The notes below the pieces were generated by a model, which did no database searches, was not told the DNA's origin, and was given only the letters and a program-made list of their open reading frames with translations. This document shows positions 11,323 through 20,949 of a stretch of DNA of 64,000 bases, piece after piece (the first letter of the stretch is position 1; the number at the start of each line of letters is the position of its first letter). The DNA is taken from NCBI GenBank assembly GCA_030323885.1, contig CM059192.1, positions 63,357,593 through 63,421,592 on the forward strand, in the 5' to 3' direction. The DNA is from Branchipolynoe longqiensis. Its lineage: Eukaryota > Annelida > Polychaeta > Phyllodocida > Polynoidae. Both the position numbers and the translations under genes were made by a program.

Positions 11323-11437
11323 TGTAATGTACGTCTGAACACCTTGAGTAGCGTGATGGAACTGTTTATTTACATACGTGTTACCCAGCATGCCCCGTAC
11401 ATGACGTCACGGTTACCTATGACACGGATACATAACA
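11323..11437 (-). repeat. 5' LTR of the Ty3-type element
   Basis: 115 bp, identical to 7041-7155. The primer-binding site begins at 11322 reading downward on the - strand, directly adjoining the LTR. The GTTAG target duplication follows at 11438. Confidence 0.95.
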
Positions 11438-11442
11438 GTTAG

Positions 11443-11511
11443 GGGGTCTTGGTGATGGTGAGTGTGGCGTGTGTTGGGGAGGGGGGGGACGCATGTGTGT
11501 GTGTGTGGTGT

Positions 11512-11542
<31 letters not shown>

Positions 11543-11921
11543 GATGGAGGAGACCCTACATCAATGTCAGACTCATCATCCGAACTGGATGATGGTTGGG
11601 GGCCCTGTGGACGGTTGTTTGGGGGTTCCATAGGGTGGGTCTCTCTCGGGGGGGTGGTGTGGGGGGTGGTGTGGGGGGTGGGGTGGTGTGTGGGGGGGAG
11701 GGAGGGGGGGTATCTGGGCATGGCATGCTACGCCCTTGTTCTAAAGTGTGGCTTCCTGGGGCTGGCATGGGGGAGGGGCAGGTGGTGGTCCACCGGTAGC
11801 CCCGTGAGGTCCTAGTCAGGGAGCCCCGTGAGGTCCCCCAGTCAAAGAGCCATGTGAGGTCCCATCGGCAGCCCCATGAGGTCCCACCGGACACTGCACC
11901 TACACCGGGAGCCCCGTGCGG
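11443..11921. other. G-rich interior of the long-TIR element
   Basis: Includes a G homopolymer of about 30 bases interrupted rarely (11512-11541) and GGGGTGGTGTG repeats near 11650-11700. A short AGGTCCC-spaced repeat with GCCCCGTGAG occurs near 11800-11880. No gene. Confidence 0.6.
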
Positions 11922-12378
11922 TCCCGGATACACCGGGTGTGACGGCCTCGACCCCTGTGCCTACAACGTCGGTTCCCGCTTCGATCACCGATGGAGTGGG
12001 TGCTGGGGCCATGGATGCAATCACGCCCACCAACCACACCCCGGTCCAAGAGCCTCTTGGCTCTGGACCACCCACCCTGTGATGGGGGCCGGGAGGACCA
12101 ACGCGCCGCCTATGGCCCTGCTTTGCTTTGCTCTCCGGTCGATGTACAGAACCGTGGGCCCAAATAGGTATTGCCACCTGCCAGGCCACCACCGCACCAC
12201 ACCACCACAGCACAAGACACCGCAAAGAGCACCACCCTCCCCCCTACCACCCCTTAAGTTGGACGAAGTGAGAAGGAAAACCCCCCCAAAAAAACACACC
12301 CAAAACGGGCCGTTTTAACGGCGCCGTTTATCAATGCTGCATTTCTGCAGCCAGTGACCGCTAGGTCACAAACCCCCC

Positions 12379-12940
12379 ACTAAGTAAGGAAGCAGTCACT
12401 TGCTATCCGGACCGCACTTCGTCCACACCTCTCTCTATCTCCTCTCCGCTGGCCTTTCTCCTCCTTGATATGTCTGAAAAGAGTTCCAGGAGGAGGAGCC
12501 CACTAGCATTTCAATTTCTACTCTTACTCTGTCTGTGTCTATGGCTCACTGGTTGGTCACCATAGAGCAAATAGACATGGTCCTTTGACTCAACTCTCCT
12601 CATTTCTCTTTCCTAGACTCTACCCTTTCTATTTCTCCCAGGCATACTTCTCCCCCTGACCAGGGGAGTTGTGTGCTTGGGTGGAGCCCTGTACCTTTAC
12701 GTTTCTCTCGCTTTGTTCTCATTGCTGGAACCACTGCTGCACCCATCTTTACCCGCCCTTCCTCGAAACCCTTGCTGCTGTCTGCTGGTTACAAGTGCTC
12801 AACTACCGCCGGACCGAAGAGATTCGGGGCCGCCCCAACATTTCCCCATTACAATGTTGTAAAGGTGTCCCCAGCTTCTACAACCGTCCCTACTGAAGAT
12901 TAATCTTCAACCAAAGATTGGGCCGATTTATCGGAGCCTC
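12379..12940. other. pyrimidine-rich stretch between duplicated TIR ends
   Basis: C/T-rich sequence with short overlapping frames in all three + phases, typical of composition rather than coding. It lies between the right end of the long-TIR element and two further copies of that end. Confidence 0.5.
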
Positions 12941-13016
12941 TCTATAATGTTCCAGTTCTGCAACCAGTAACCGTCGTAAGGTTACAATCCACACCAAGCA
13001 AGCAAGGACGCAGTAT
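12941..13016. repeat. diverged extra copy of long-TIR right end
   Basis: TTCTGCAACCAGTAACCGTC followed by a GTTACAATCC block and AAGCAAGGACGCAGT corresponds base by base, with substitutions, to 12343-12395. Confidence 0.65.
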
Positions 13017-13019
13017 GAA

Positions 13020-13165
13020 CGAAGAAAGAAGAAAACCCCCCAAAAAAACAAAACCACCAAAAACGGGTCGTTTTAGCGGCGCCGTTTATATATGCTGCAG
13101 CCCTGCAGCCAGTGACCGCTAGGTCACAAACCCCCCAATAAGCAATAAGCAAGGAAGCAGTCTCC
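13020..13165. repeat. further copy of long-TIR right end
   Basis: Contains ACGGGTCGTTTTAGCGGCGC and CAGCCAGTGACCGCTAGGTC, then CACAAACCCCCCAATAAG. It is almost identical to 12290-12380. The outer AATAA mirrors the TTATT outside the left end at 5738, so this copy may be the true partner of the left end. Confidence 0.7.
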
Positions 13166-13305
13166 CATGCGCCTCAACTAAGCCAGTTACGTTCACACAT
13201 GCCACTTAGGCCGACTCAAGCTAGTTCGCCTCATCTAATCTACCTCGCGAAGCAGTTTACTTGAGGTAAACTAGTTGAGTCGACTCAGCCCTAATTCGTC
13301 TCAGA

Positions 13306-13428
13306 CAGTGACAGGCAGTGACAGACAGTGACAGACAGTGACAGACAGTGACAGACAGTGACAGACAGTGACAGACATTGACAGACAGTGACAGACAGTG
13401 ACAGACAGTGACAGACAGTGACAGACAG
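13306..13428. repeat. 10-bp tandem repeat, about 12 copies
   Basis: Near-perfect GACAGACAGT repeat. The serine/cysteine-rich frames translated across it are artefacts. Confidence 0.9.
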
Positions 13429-13469
13429 TGCCACCGTACAGGCCGCATTATGTACTGGTAGGTCTAAAT

Positions 13470-13700
13470 GTAAACGAATCATGTTCTATCTCCATAGACT
13501 ATTCCGGCTGTCAATACAATTTCGTATTTACATCAGTATATATAAAAAGTGAAGTAAATATAGTTGCAGATGCCATAAGTCGATTGAATGTCAAAGATAG
13601 TACAGAAATTATAAAAGAAGCAGATACAATGAAACGACTATGCTGCAATGTGTTATTTGAATGCCCTATGTCTTTACAGGGATCCGACAGCTACGGGTAG
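13470..13700 (+). pseudogene. DIRS-like RNase H tail remnant
   Basis: A short frame containing VYIKSEVNIVADAISRL, the conserved end of retroelement RNase H (the ...NxxADALSR type block). It lies on the same strand as the RT remnant at 4628-5511 and just before recombinase remnants. I read it as the continuation of the same DIRS-like element after the nested insertions. It stops at 13700. Confidence 0.65.
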
Positions 13701-13755
13701 AGCAGAAGAAATTCCAGGAAAAGTATTACGCCCCAAATTCAATAATCACTAGGAC

Positions 13756-14371
13756 GTGCAAATCAATAAGTCTCTAACTTTCGTGGAAGAGTTTGCTGAA
13801 ACTCAAGTACCATTTTCGTGCTACTCGGCCCAGGTAGCACTGTATGCCACATGGCTGGCGCGGTCTCTTAAGTACTCATCGATTATAAACTACTTAAGTG
13901 GTCTTAATCATTTCTTGAAAGAAAATGGATCACCTTGATAGATTATTCAAACTTTATTATTAGCTCTACTTTACGAGGTATAAGTAGGGAGCTGGGAGAT
14001 GCGAACAAACAGGCAATGCCCCTTTTGCCTTCCATGATAACAACGAAATTCTCTTATTTAACAGGAAATCCGGGCTACAACGCGTGCAGGGCGGCAGTGC
14101 TATGCAGCTTTAAGGGATGACTGCGAAAATCACACGTCACATTATCGGATTCGGTATTGTTAAAGGAAAATGTCAAATTCTTCCCTTGGGGCATGCTAAT
14201 TATTATCGGAAAGTCTAAAAGTATTCAGTTTAAAGAAAGCCACTAGATATACCTGTATCAAGATGGCCTGACATTGGATTATGCCCGGTACATTCTGGAC
14301 CAGAAATGCGGTCTTTCTATATTGAAAACCCCATTAACTGTGCGTATTATGAACGACATGCGAGTGGATGG
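13756..14371 (+). pseudogene. DIRS-like tyrosine recombinase, N-terminal and core remnant
   Basis: Frames with stops and shifts cover the N-terminal helical domain (YLSGLNHFLKENG, then LRGISRELGDANKQAMPLLP) and a core strand (IGKSKSIQFKE near 14200). These match the usual order of DIRS-type recombinases by my recollection of the family. From 14296 the sequence jumps to a copy of the recombinase C-terminal end (see 16896-16972), so an internal part is missing or rearranged. At least three frame breaks. Non-functional. Confidence 0.65.
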
Positions 14372-14850
14372 ACATTGGTATGCAGGTATTGCAGGTATAG
14401 CAATACCTCAGGGAGTTTAACGCCCCTGCCCTGCAGAGTTGTAAACCACTGGCTGTGGTACAGGCTCTTGACAGAACCGAAGGCTAAGGGAGCAAACCCT
14501 AAACAGAAAACCATGTCACTGTGGCAGCATTAAGGGCGGTTGATGTATGGAACTCCCAACATCTCCCGACCAACCACTGCAGGGACAAATAGTTTTGCGC
14601 CTGTCTTGACATGTTCTTGCCAGTGTGAAACCTCTATTTGCTCCCCGAGAGAGTGCCGTTGGTAACTTGTAAAAGCAAGCAGCATTTCAACACTTTTGCA
14701 GGCAGCTTTCATGAAATGTACAACCACACAAATCACCATACCGGCTCGGTCATCGCCCGGTTTACCAAGGACCGCGATGCTCGAGCTCATCTTCCGTCGA
14801 GAGCGGAAAAATAGCCAGGAGGAACACAAAAAAACACAACAGAACTACTG

Positions 14851-15891
14851 ACAATTGCTCAATGGAACGTCAGGACTCTCCTTGACTGCGAAGCAGCTGA
14901 CCGACCAGAAAGACATACGGCACTAGTAGCAATGGAACTAGCAAAATACAACATCGACATCGCCGCCCTATGCGAAACAAGGTTCTCAGAGTCTGGTAGT
15001 CTCAATGACTTGGAATACTCTTTCTTCTGGAGTGGCAAACCCGAAGGAGAGAGAAGGGAGGCCAGAGTGGGCTTTGCTATCAAAAAGGGCATCGTCACAA
15101 AGCTGACAGAAATGCCACAGCCAGTAAGTGACAGAATCATGATGATGAGACTACCTTTGAGTAAGGACAACTTTGCTACAATTATCAGTGTGACAAACCC
15201 AGATTATAACAAGGAGGTCTTCTACAACCAGCTGGCAAGTACACTCAGTGACATCCCTCACACTGATAAGCTACTGCTGGTAGGAGACTTCAATGCAAGG
15301 ATAGGAGGAGACAATGAAAAGTGGCCTTTGGTCATGGGCAAACATGGAATCGGGAAAGGCAACTCCAATGGCGAGCTCCTACTGGCTTTGTGCTCTGAGT
15401 TCGAACTGATAGTGACAAATACCATGTTCAAGCAGAAGGATGAACGCAAGACCACTTGGATGCATCCTCGTTCCAGACACTGGCATATGATCGACTTCAT
15501 CATCACAAGGTGTCGGGATAAGATGGACATCCACAGTACTCAAGCCATGTGTGGAGCTAACTGCTGGACCGATCACCAGATGCTAAGGTCAAAAGTGGCA
15601 TTCAGAATACGACAAAAGCACAATAGGCATGGGACAAATAAACTGACCAAGCTCAACAGAGCAAAACTAAGTACCATCAGTCACAGGGAGAGCTTCGAGC
15701 GGGAGATGGACAGCGCTCTCGCACAATGGGAGGAGAAGGAAATCCCAACACCAGACGAGGAATGGGCAGCTTTGCAGCAGGTTGTATACAACACAGCTAA
15801 AACATATCTTGGCAAGCCAGATAGAAAACACCAGGACTGGTTCGACCCCAACAATCAGGAGCTACAGAATCTGAAGAGATCCAGAAAATAG
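14851..15891 (+). pseudogene. LINE apurinic-type endonuclease domain
   Basis: The frame reads from IAQWNVRTLLD (14854) with no stop until 15891. Endonuclease landmarks are visible: IAALCETRF (metal-binding Glu), LLVGDFNARIGG, HMIDFIITR and the terminal WTDHQML, where the final His-containing block is the usual SDH/TDH motif. This enzyme nicks target DNA to prime reverse transcription. After the endonuclease the expected RT fingers and palm, including the catalytic Asp pair, are missing. The frame ends at a stop where the sequence jumps to the RT C-terminus. Confidence 0.8.
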
Positions 15892-16604
15892 TGGACGGTT
15901 TCTCCGATGCATCAAAGAAGTTTGGCCTGAAGATTAACATCAAGAAGACGGAGGTGCTGTACCAACCCAACTCTACAAGAACCCGAGAGGAGGAGATCAT
16001 GGTTGACGGAAACAAGCTGAACTCTGTTCCGGAATTCACCTACCTCGGAAGCACTTTTTCAAGTGATGGACGCATTGATGCTGAAATACAGAGGATGATG
16101 GCCAAGGCTAGCACACCTTTCGGACGACTACGCCAGAGACTCTGGAACAACCACCATGTGTCCATTCGGGTCAAAGGCAAGATCTACCATGCAATCGCAC
16201 TATCCACCCTACTATACGGAGCCGATGCCTGGACAGTGTACAGACGACAGGTGAAAAAGCTGCAGGCCTTCATGATGCGACATCTGCATACAATCATGAG
16301 GCTAACCTGGAAGGACAAAGTGACAAATAAGGAAATACTCGAATGGACTGGGCTGCCCTCTATGGAAGATCTTCTGATCAAAAAGAATCTCCGGTGGACT
16401 GGACACCTCATGAGGATATCATCAGACAGGCTACTAAAGCAGATCCTCTATTCTCAACTGTCTTCTGGCTACAGAAAGAGAGGGCACCCTCGTCTCCGGT
16501 TCAAGGATACCATCAAGAGAAACCTGAAGCTGAGAGACATTAAGACCGACTCATGGACACAACTCTCAGAGCAGAGAGCTAAATGGAGAGCGGCAGTCAA
16601 GTAA
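15870..16604 (+). pseudogene. LINE RT thumb and C-terminal region
   Basis: Begins after the deletion with KIVDGFSDASKKFGLKINIK and continues through TYLGSTFSSDGRIDAEI, TLLYGADAWTVYRRQ and LRWTGHLMRI to the stop at 16604. These are conserved blocks of the C-terminal part of RTE-like LINE polyproteins. It overlaps the endonuclease frame by a few codons in another phase, so the deletion also shifted the frame. No catalytic residues remain. Confidence 0.8.
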
Positions 16605-16649
16605 TGAAAGCAGTCTTTGTCGCATCGCGACCAACAGTATGATGATGAT

Positions 16650-16972
16650 GATTGGACCGGGAAGCATTTCGCAGAATTGCCGGCCGCCAGAGACAGTCCC
16701 GGCTTTCAAATACTGGCAGATAATGAAGGATCATCTCCTCTCACTTACGAGATATACCAATCTACATTAAAAACATTTAGAGGGCAGGCAGACTTAGATA
16801 TAGACGCTCTTTCATCGCATTCTCTACGCAGGGGAGGATGTACTTATCTCTCCACGTGCGGAGCATGTCTGGATGAGATTAGCACTCAGGGAGACTGGAC
16901 CAGCAATGCGGTCTTCCTATATTGAAAAACCCCATTAACTGTGCGTATTATGAATGACATGCGAGTGGAAGG
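16650..16972 (+). pseudogene. DIRS-like tyrosine recombinase C-terminal part
   Basis: The frame to 16925 carries DALSSHSLRRGGCTYL, with the catalytic H-x-x-R, and GDWTSNAVFLY, where the Tyr fits the nucleophile position. The element would use it to integrate circular DNA without a DDE integrase. A one-base shift after the Tyr breaks the tail. Bases 16896-16972 are nearly identical to 14296-14371, so the C-terminal end is present twice, on either side of the LINE. Confidence 0.75.
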
Positions 16973-17037
16973 TACGTTGGCTTCCAACATATGATTCTCA
17001 GCTTGGGTTGGAGGGGATTCACATGCGAATCCTTATG

Positions 17038-17500
17038 GCACTATTCCTTTTGTCAGATGTCCAACAATAAATAGGACTCAGCCCAACCTGTTTTGTTTCT
17101 CTTTATTATTTGCCGTAGTGAACTTTATATGGAGAATAATTTATTATAGTAATATAAACCGAGGAGGAACTAATTATTATTATTATTGTTGTATATTGTC
17201 ACTGGACTTGGAGTCACGCAACCAACTTGATATTGGTCATTTATTATTATTATTTGTGTATGCTATATGTCTGACTTGAGTTTGTTGGAGTCGTGCGGCT
17301 ATCCTAGGATCCAATGGTGCGGATCGACCCGACTGTGACGCCACCTGTGAGTGCCAGGTACACTAAATTCGCCCGCTGATCCAGCACTACCGTTGTATTT
17401 TTTCCTTTATCGGTAAAAGCACTATTCCTTTTGCCAGATGTCCAAAAATGAATAGGACTGTTTTGTTTCTCTTTATTATTTGTCGTAATGAACTTTATAG
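17038..17500 (+). repeat. direct repeats downstream of recombinase
   Basis: CACTATTCCTTTTGYCAGAT plus the following TTGTTTCTCTTTATTATTTG block occurs at 17041-17134 and again at 17419-17498. DIRS elements typically end in split direct repeats, so these may be the element's terminal structure. That is an inference from position only. The 17135-17415 interior is AT-rich with an (ATT)n run. Confidence 0.5.
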
Positions 17501-17756
17501 TCTTCATATGGGAGTGGTGGGTCTGTGGAGGTGGAGGTTAGAGAGGTTTTACTGTATTTGTATATTCATATCAGCACTGTGATTTACTTTGATTGACTAT
17601 ACCGAAACTGGCTGACTGTACTATAGAGAAAAGGCGGCTTCTCTGTTAATTGTAAGAACACCATACATCATCGGCATGTGGGGTATTACTTGAACGGGGG
17701 GGACAAACCCGACAACGTGATGGAAGCCCGGCTGTCTTCTTTCCGTCTAACCGGAC

Positions 17757-18083
17757 GCCGTGGCAGAATCGGTACAGCGTGGGCCTCGCGTGCGGGAGAT
17801 CGGGCGTTTGGTTCCCAGTCGAGTCAAACCAATGACTTATAAAATTGATACTTGTCTCTTCCTAACCTGGTGCTCGGCATTAATAGGATAGGGAAAGGAC
17901 TGGTTAGCACAGTATCAGGATAATGTGACTCAGTGGGATATTGGGGCATGGTGCCAGCGGCCTGATTTCCCAGTGGGGCAGCACTATAAAGTCACCATGA
18001 GTGTGCATTGTCACAAGTCGGTACCCGTTCTGACATGACTATATATGTTGCCAGGACTTAAAACTCCAACAACCAACCAACCA
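17757..18083 (+). mobile_element. SINE family A, full-length copy
   Basis: Head with tRNA-like A and B box positions (GGCAGAATCGGTACAGCG and TTGGTTCCCAGTCGAG), then a body with the landmarks AATAGGATAGGGAAAGGACT, GATAATGTGACTCAGTGGGA and GCAGCACTATAAAGTCACCA, and a 3' end of CCAACAACCAACCAACCAA. It is the reference copy for many partial copies in this window (40870, 41215, 41510, 46590, 46915, 52380, 60435, 62360, 62700). Confidence 0.8.
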
Positions 18084-19165
18084 ATGTTTCCGTCTTGAGA
18101 ATATAAATAGAGCTCCAGCAAAATATTAAAATCTATACAAACTGACCGCCATGATGATGATGGCATTCACTGTTTTACAACATTCTGCCCATAGGTAGGT
18201 GGCGCCACAGTCACTAAGCTGTGTCAAAGTAGCGTTGTCTAAATGCAAATATGCATCGAGGAATATATTGATGTTAACATCGATGCTATTCTACCACATT
18301 GGCAAAGTGAGGCCCCGCTAAAACATCGCATACTATGTTTATAGAGAGGCATACTGTCTGATGGCCGTGCATTACTGATTACCTCATGAAACCGGACATA
18401 TTGCACAATGTTAGAGGTTTGAAGAAGTTGTTCAATGAAAAAGATGAGTTCACAAAGTCATTCTAGTTTGCATTATTGTCCAGGCTAACCCACACATCTA
18501 AGCCCCTCACTTTCACATGAAGTGCACACACATAAATTTAAGTAAGTAATATTATCGTTTGCACCGAGTGGAAGTCGGTGATTGGTTAAATAGTATTCTC
18601 ATTTGGCCCGATATATGCTTGACATGAATTAAAGTCGTGCTATCCCCACAAGTAGTATAGAGAGGACCGATATAGGTCCTCTCTATACTACTCCCACATA
18701 TCTGACTCCTGGGCCCGAATGTTGCATGAGATTACAATTTAAATGCATGCATTGTATTGTTGTTTGAATTAAAACGTGAATATTTAACAGTGCCTGGGTA
18801 GCATATCTGCAACAATAAATTATCATTTCCCCCCAATTTATTAGCAGAATGAAATTGAAAATGAAGGACATCATTATGGTACCGCACTTTGTATTAACAA
18901 CTGCAAAGCTACTACTAGAACTGTAGCACTTGCAGATGCAGAGTAGTTCTAATCTGCAATATAAGTGTTAACCACAATTAAATCAGGCAATCAGATACAA
19001 GGGTGGTGACCTTTAACTAGTTTAAGCAGGGTCAGTGCCACATTATTGTGCACCTGAAGCAAGACCAGCTAGTTGCACCCCCCTCCCAAATATTATTTAG
19101 TAAATTGTATAAAACTGTGACCCCTCAAAAGTCAGTACTGCGTGTAATATATGCATAAACTACAT
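18084..19165. other. no gene seen; AT-rich unique sequence
   Basis: No frame longer than about 60 codons and no recognisable element ends apart from the hairpin at 18651-18692. Confidence 0.5.
18651..18692. repeat. perfect 18-bp stem hairpin
   Basis: AGTAGTATAGAGAGGACC, six-base spacer GATATA, then the exact reverse complement. It could form a stable stem-loop. No flanking structure identifies it as an RNA gene. Confidence 0.9.
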
Positions 19166-19186
19166 CCATGCACGAGAACAGAACAA

Positions 19187-20940
19187 AGGAATATGTAAAT
19201 AATATATATGCCATGGCTTCAGGAGTCGTTACAAAAACAGAACGAGTGCAATGCTGTATCTTTCTTCACGTCACGGGTGAAGAAGCCCAGAAAGTTTTCG
19301 CCAACATGGCCATCACGCTTGCGGAGCAGGACAAGATCGGGCCATCAATGGATGCATTTCAAGCATACTGTACCAGTAAATCAAACTTAATCATAATACG
19401 TTACTGTTTCAACTCACATAATCAAGCCAGCGAAAATATGTCCACATATATCACGGCCCTCAGGGACAGAGTGAAAAATTGTGAATATGGACCGATTGAA
19501 GAATCGCTTTTGCGTGATCGTTTGGTTGCTGGTGTCAAGAACATAATGGCCCTGTCACATTACGACGTTTCGGGCCAACGCGGGTCGACGTGCGCCGACG
19601 TGTTGGGTTTTTCGATGAAACGTCGGTACACGTCCGGTACGTTAACGGTACGTTACCGGGGCGTTTCCGGCGCGTCGGTACATAGCAACGTGTGTACCGG
19701 CACGTCGGCGGCCGTCGGCGCGCGTCGGTCCGCGGAGAAAGTTTTGTGCTTGCACAAAACATTCGACGGGCCGCAACGCGCAGTAGCGTGTTGGCGGGCG
19801 CGTTACGGACGCGTTAGCAACACGTTGAACCCGTTATCGGCGCGCCTGCAGAACGCTGGCAGGACGTTGATCAATGTCGGTTAACGTTGGCATTTGTTTC
19901 GCCATATTGCGAGCGTTCCGTCGGCGCGTCTGCAATGTCCCGCCGGCGGGTTCCCAGCGTGCCGTCAGCGTGTTATCGGCGCGTTGTCGGTGCTCCGCCA
20001 GCGTTTCTCAGCGCGTTGGACGTGTTCCCGGCGCGCCTGGACCCGTTGGCGGCGGGTCTGGACGTGCTGCCGGCGTGGAGGCAGCGAGTTGGTATTGTAC
20101 CAACTCGCTCCCTCCACGCCATCAACGCGCCGACGGCGCGCCGACGGCATGCTGGCGGCACGCTGGGAACCCGCTGGTGGCACGTTGACACTTTCGTCCG
20201 TCGCGCGTCGAACCTCGTTGGCTGCGCGCTAATACTATGCTACTAACCCGTCCAGTTTTCTGCCAAAACGCCGAAAAGTTGGACGTCTCTTGACGGGTTG
20301 CAAATATTTTGTGCGTTGCCGGCACGCCGGCAGAAACGTTGTAATGTGACAGGGGTATAACATTGAGAAACAAGATGCTTCAAACAGCCGATCTCACACT
20401 CGAAAAGTCTTTAATATGTGCGAACTCAGTGAATTTGGTGCTGACCAGTTGGAAGGAAAAAAAACGGACGTGGAGGTAAAAGAAATCGATGGTCTGATCA
20501 CATATGCAAATGCGTGTACTGGTGCACCAGTGGTTCACCTGGCTGGGCCGCCATCTTGGAAATTGCCATCTTCGAAGGTCAGAAATGCCACCGGTGCAAG
20601 CGAATTCAAGATTCAATGTCAAAACTGTGGTTACGAAAACCGACATGGATTTTGTCCGGCGAAGGGCAAGATTTGTGTTGCCTGCAAGAAGGTTGGGCAC
20701 TTTGGGAAGGTGTGCTGGAGCAAACTTGGCAGGGTCGATGAGTTGACCGTGGAAGAATCCGATCCTCACAAAGTCAAACAAGACCCAGATCTGGCAGAAG
20801 TCAATGTGTTGACGACAGATCTGTTTGTCGGTATTATCAAGCGCAACACCGAACAAGACACCAAGCTCTGGTATGCGAACGGTCATCCAGTCAAGTTCAA
20901 GCTCAACACAGGTTCGGAGGCGAACGTTCTTCCAAGTTTC
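19187..20940 (+). pseudogene. Ty3-type gag/protease remnant, MITE-interrupted
   Basis: Gag of the same lineage as the 11291 copy: TKTERVQCCIFLHVTGEEAQ corresponds to its SERVQCCVFLHVAGREAQ. Coding similarity stops at 19546, where a MITE is inserted, and resumes in register at 20361. Two zinc knuckles follow (CQNCGYENRHGFC and CVACKKVGHFGKVC). The protease motif reads NTGSEAN, with Asn where the catalytic Asp should be, so it would be inactive even without the interruptions. The sequence then jumps at about 20940 into RNase H, so the rest of protease and all of RT are deleted. Confidence 0.85.
19547..20356. mobile_element. GC-rich MITE (family C)
   Basis: 810-bp insertion bounded by inverted repeats (GGCCCTGTCACATTACGACG and the matching CGTTGTAATGTGACAGGGG end) and flanked by a direct ATAA at 19543-19546 and 20357-20360. 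The gag frame is continuous if it is removed, which proves it is an insertion. The interior is rich in CG-containing words, contains a 20-bp-class hairpin centred near 20097 (GAGTTGGTATTGTACCAACTC) and codes for nothing recognisable. The end sequence resembles that at 31265. Confidence 0.85.
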
Positions 20941-20949
20941 CACTGTCAG

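Larger units (their letters stand above)
7041..11437 (-). mobile_element. Ty3-type LTR retrotransposon, nearly intact
   Basis: Bounded by two identical 115-bp LTRs (7041-7155 and 11323-11437), which read TGT...ACA, and by the 5-bp target duplication GTTAG (7036-7040 and 11438-11442). On the coding (-) strand a primer-binding site starts right at the 5' LTR (TGGTGTCAGATACGTGGGAG). It begins like the complement of a tRNA-Leu 3' end, then diverges. A purine-rich tract (GGAAATGAGA) abuts the 3' LTR. Order is gag, protease, RT, RNase H, integrase, which is the Ty3 order. Two single-base frame breaks, both at homopolymers, separate the three long frames. Identical LTRs imply a very recent insertion. 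Confidence 0.95.
5743..12378. mobile_element. long terminal-inverted-repeat DNA element
   Basis: The ends are long inverted repeats of roughly 450-500 bp (5743-6240 and 11922-12378). The outer end reads GGGGGGTTTGTGACCTAGCG, and similarity is visible through the GGTGGTAGGGGG tract to a GTGTATCC repeat. The interior is G/C-rich and contains no transposase. 4.4 kb of it is a younger Ty3-type retrotransposon (7041-11437), so the element itself is about 2.2 kb. It interrupts the DIRS-like element. Related right-end sequences are repeated at about 12941 and 13020. Long arms could suggest a foldback, Mutator-like or Polinton derivative, but nothing here decides it. Confidence 0.65.
14530..16635 (+). 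mobile_element. APE-type LINE, RT core deleted
   Basis: A non-LTR retrotransposon inserted between recombinase fragments. The 5' limit is uncertain. The 3' end runs into an ATGATGATGATGAT tail at about 16637. The endonuclease frame is open from before 14851. It resembles sequences often annotated as craniofacial development protein 2-like, which derive from RTE-type LINEs. The RT catalytic core is absent. Confidence 0.75.

Noticed and set aside
19874..20246. Arginine-rich overlapping frames of 104-119 codons
   Set aside because: They lie in the non-coding GC-rich MITE and occur in every phase.
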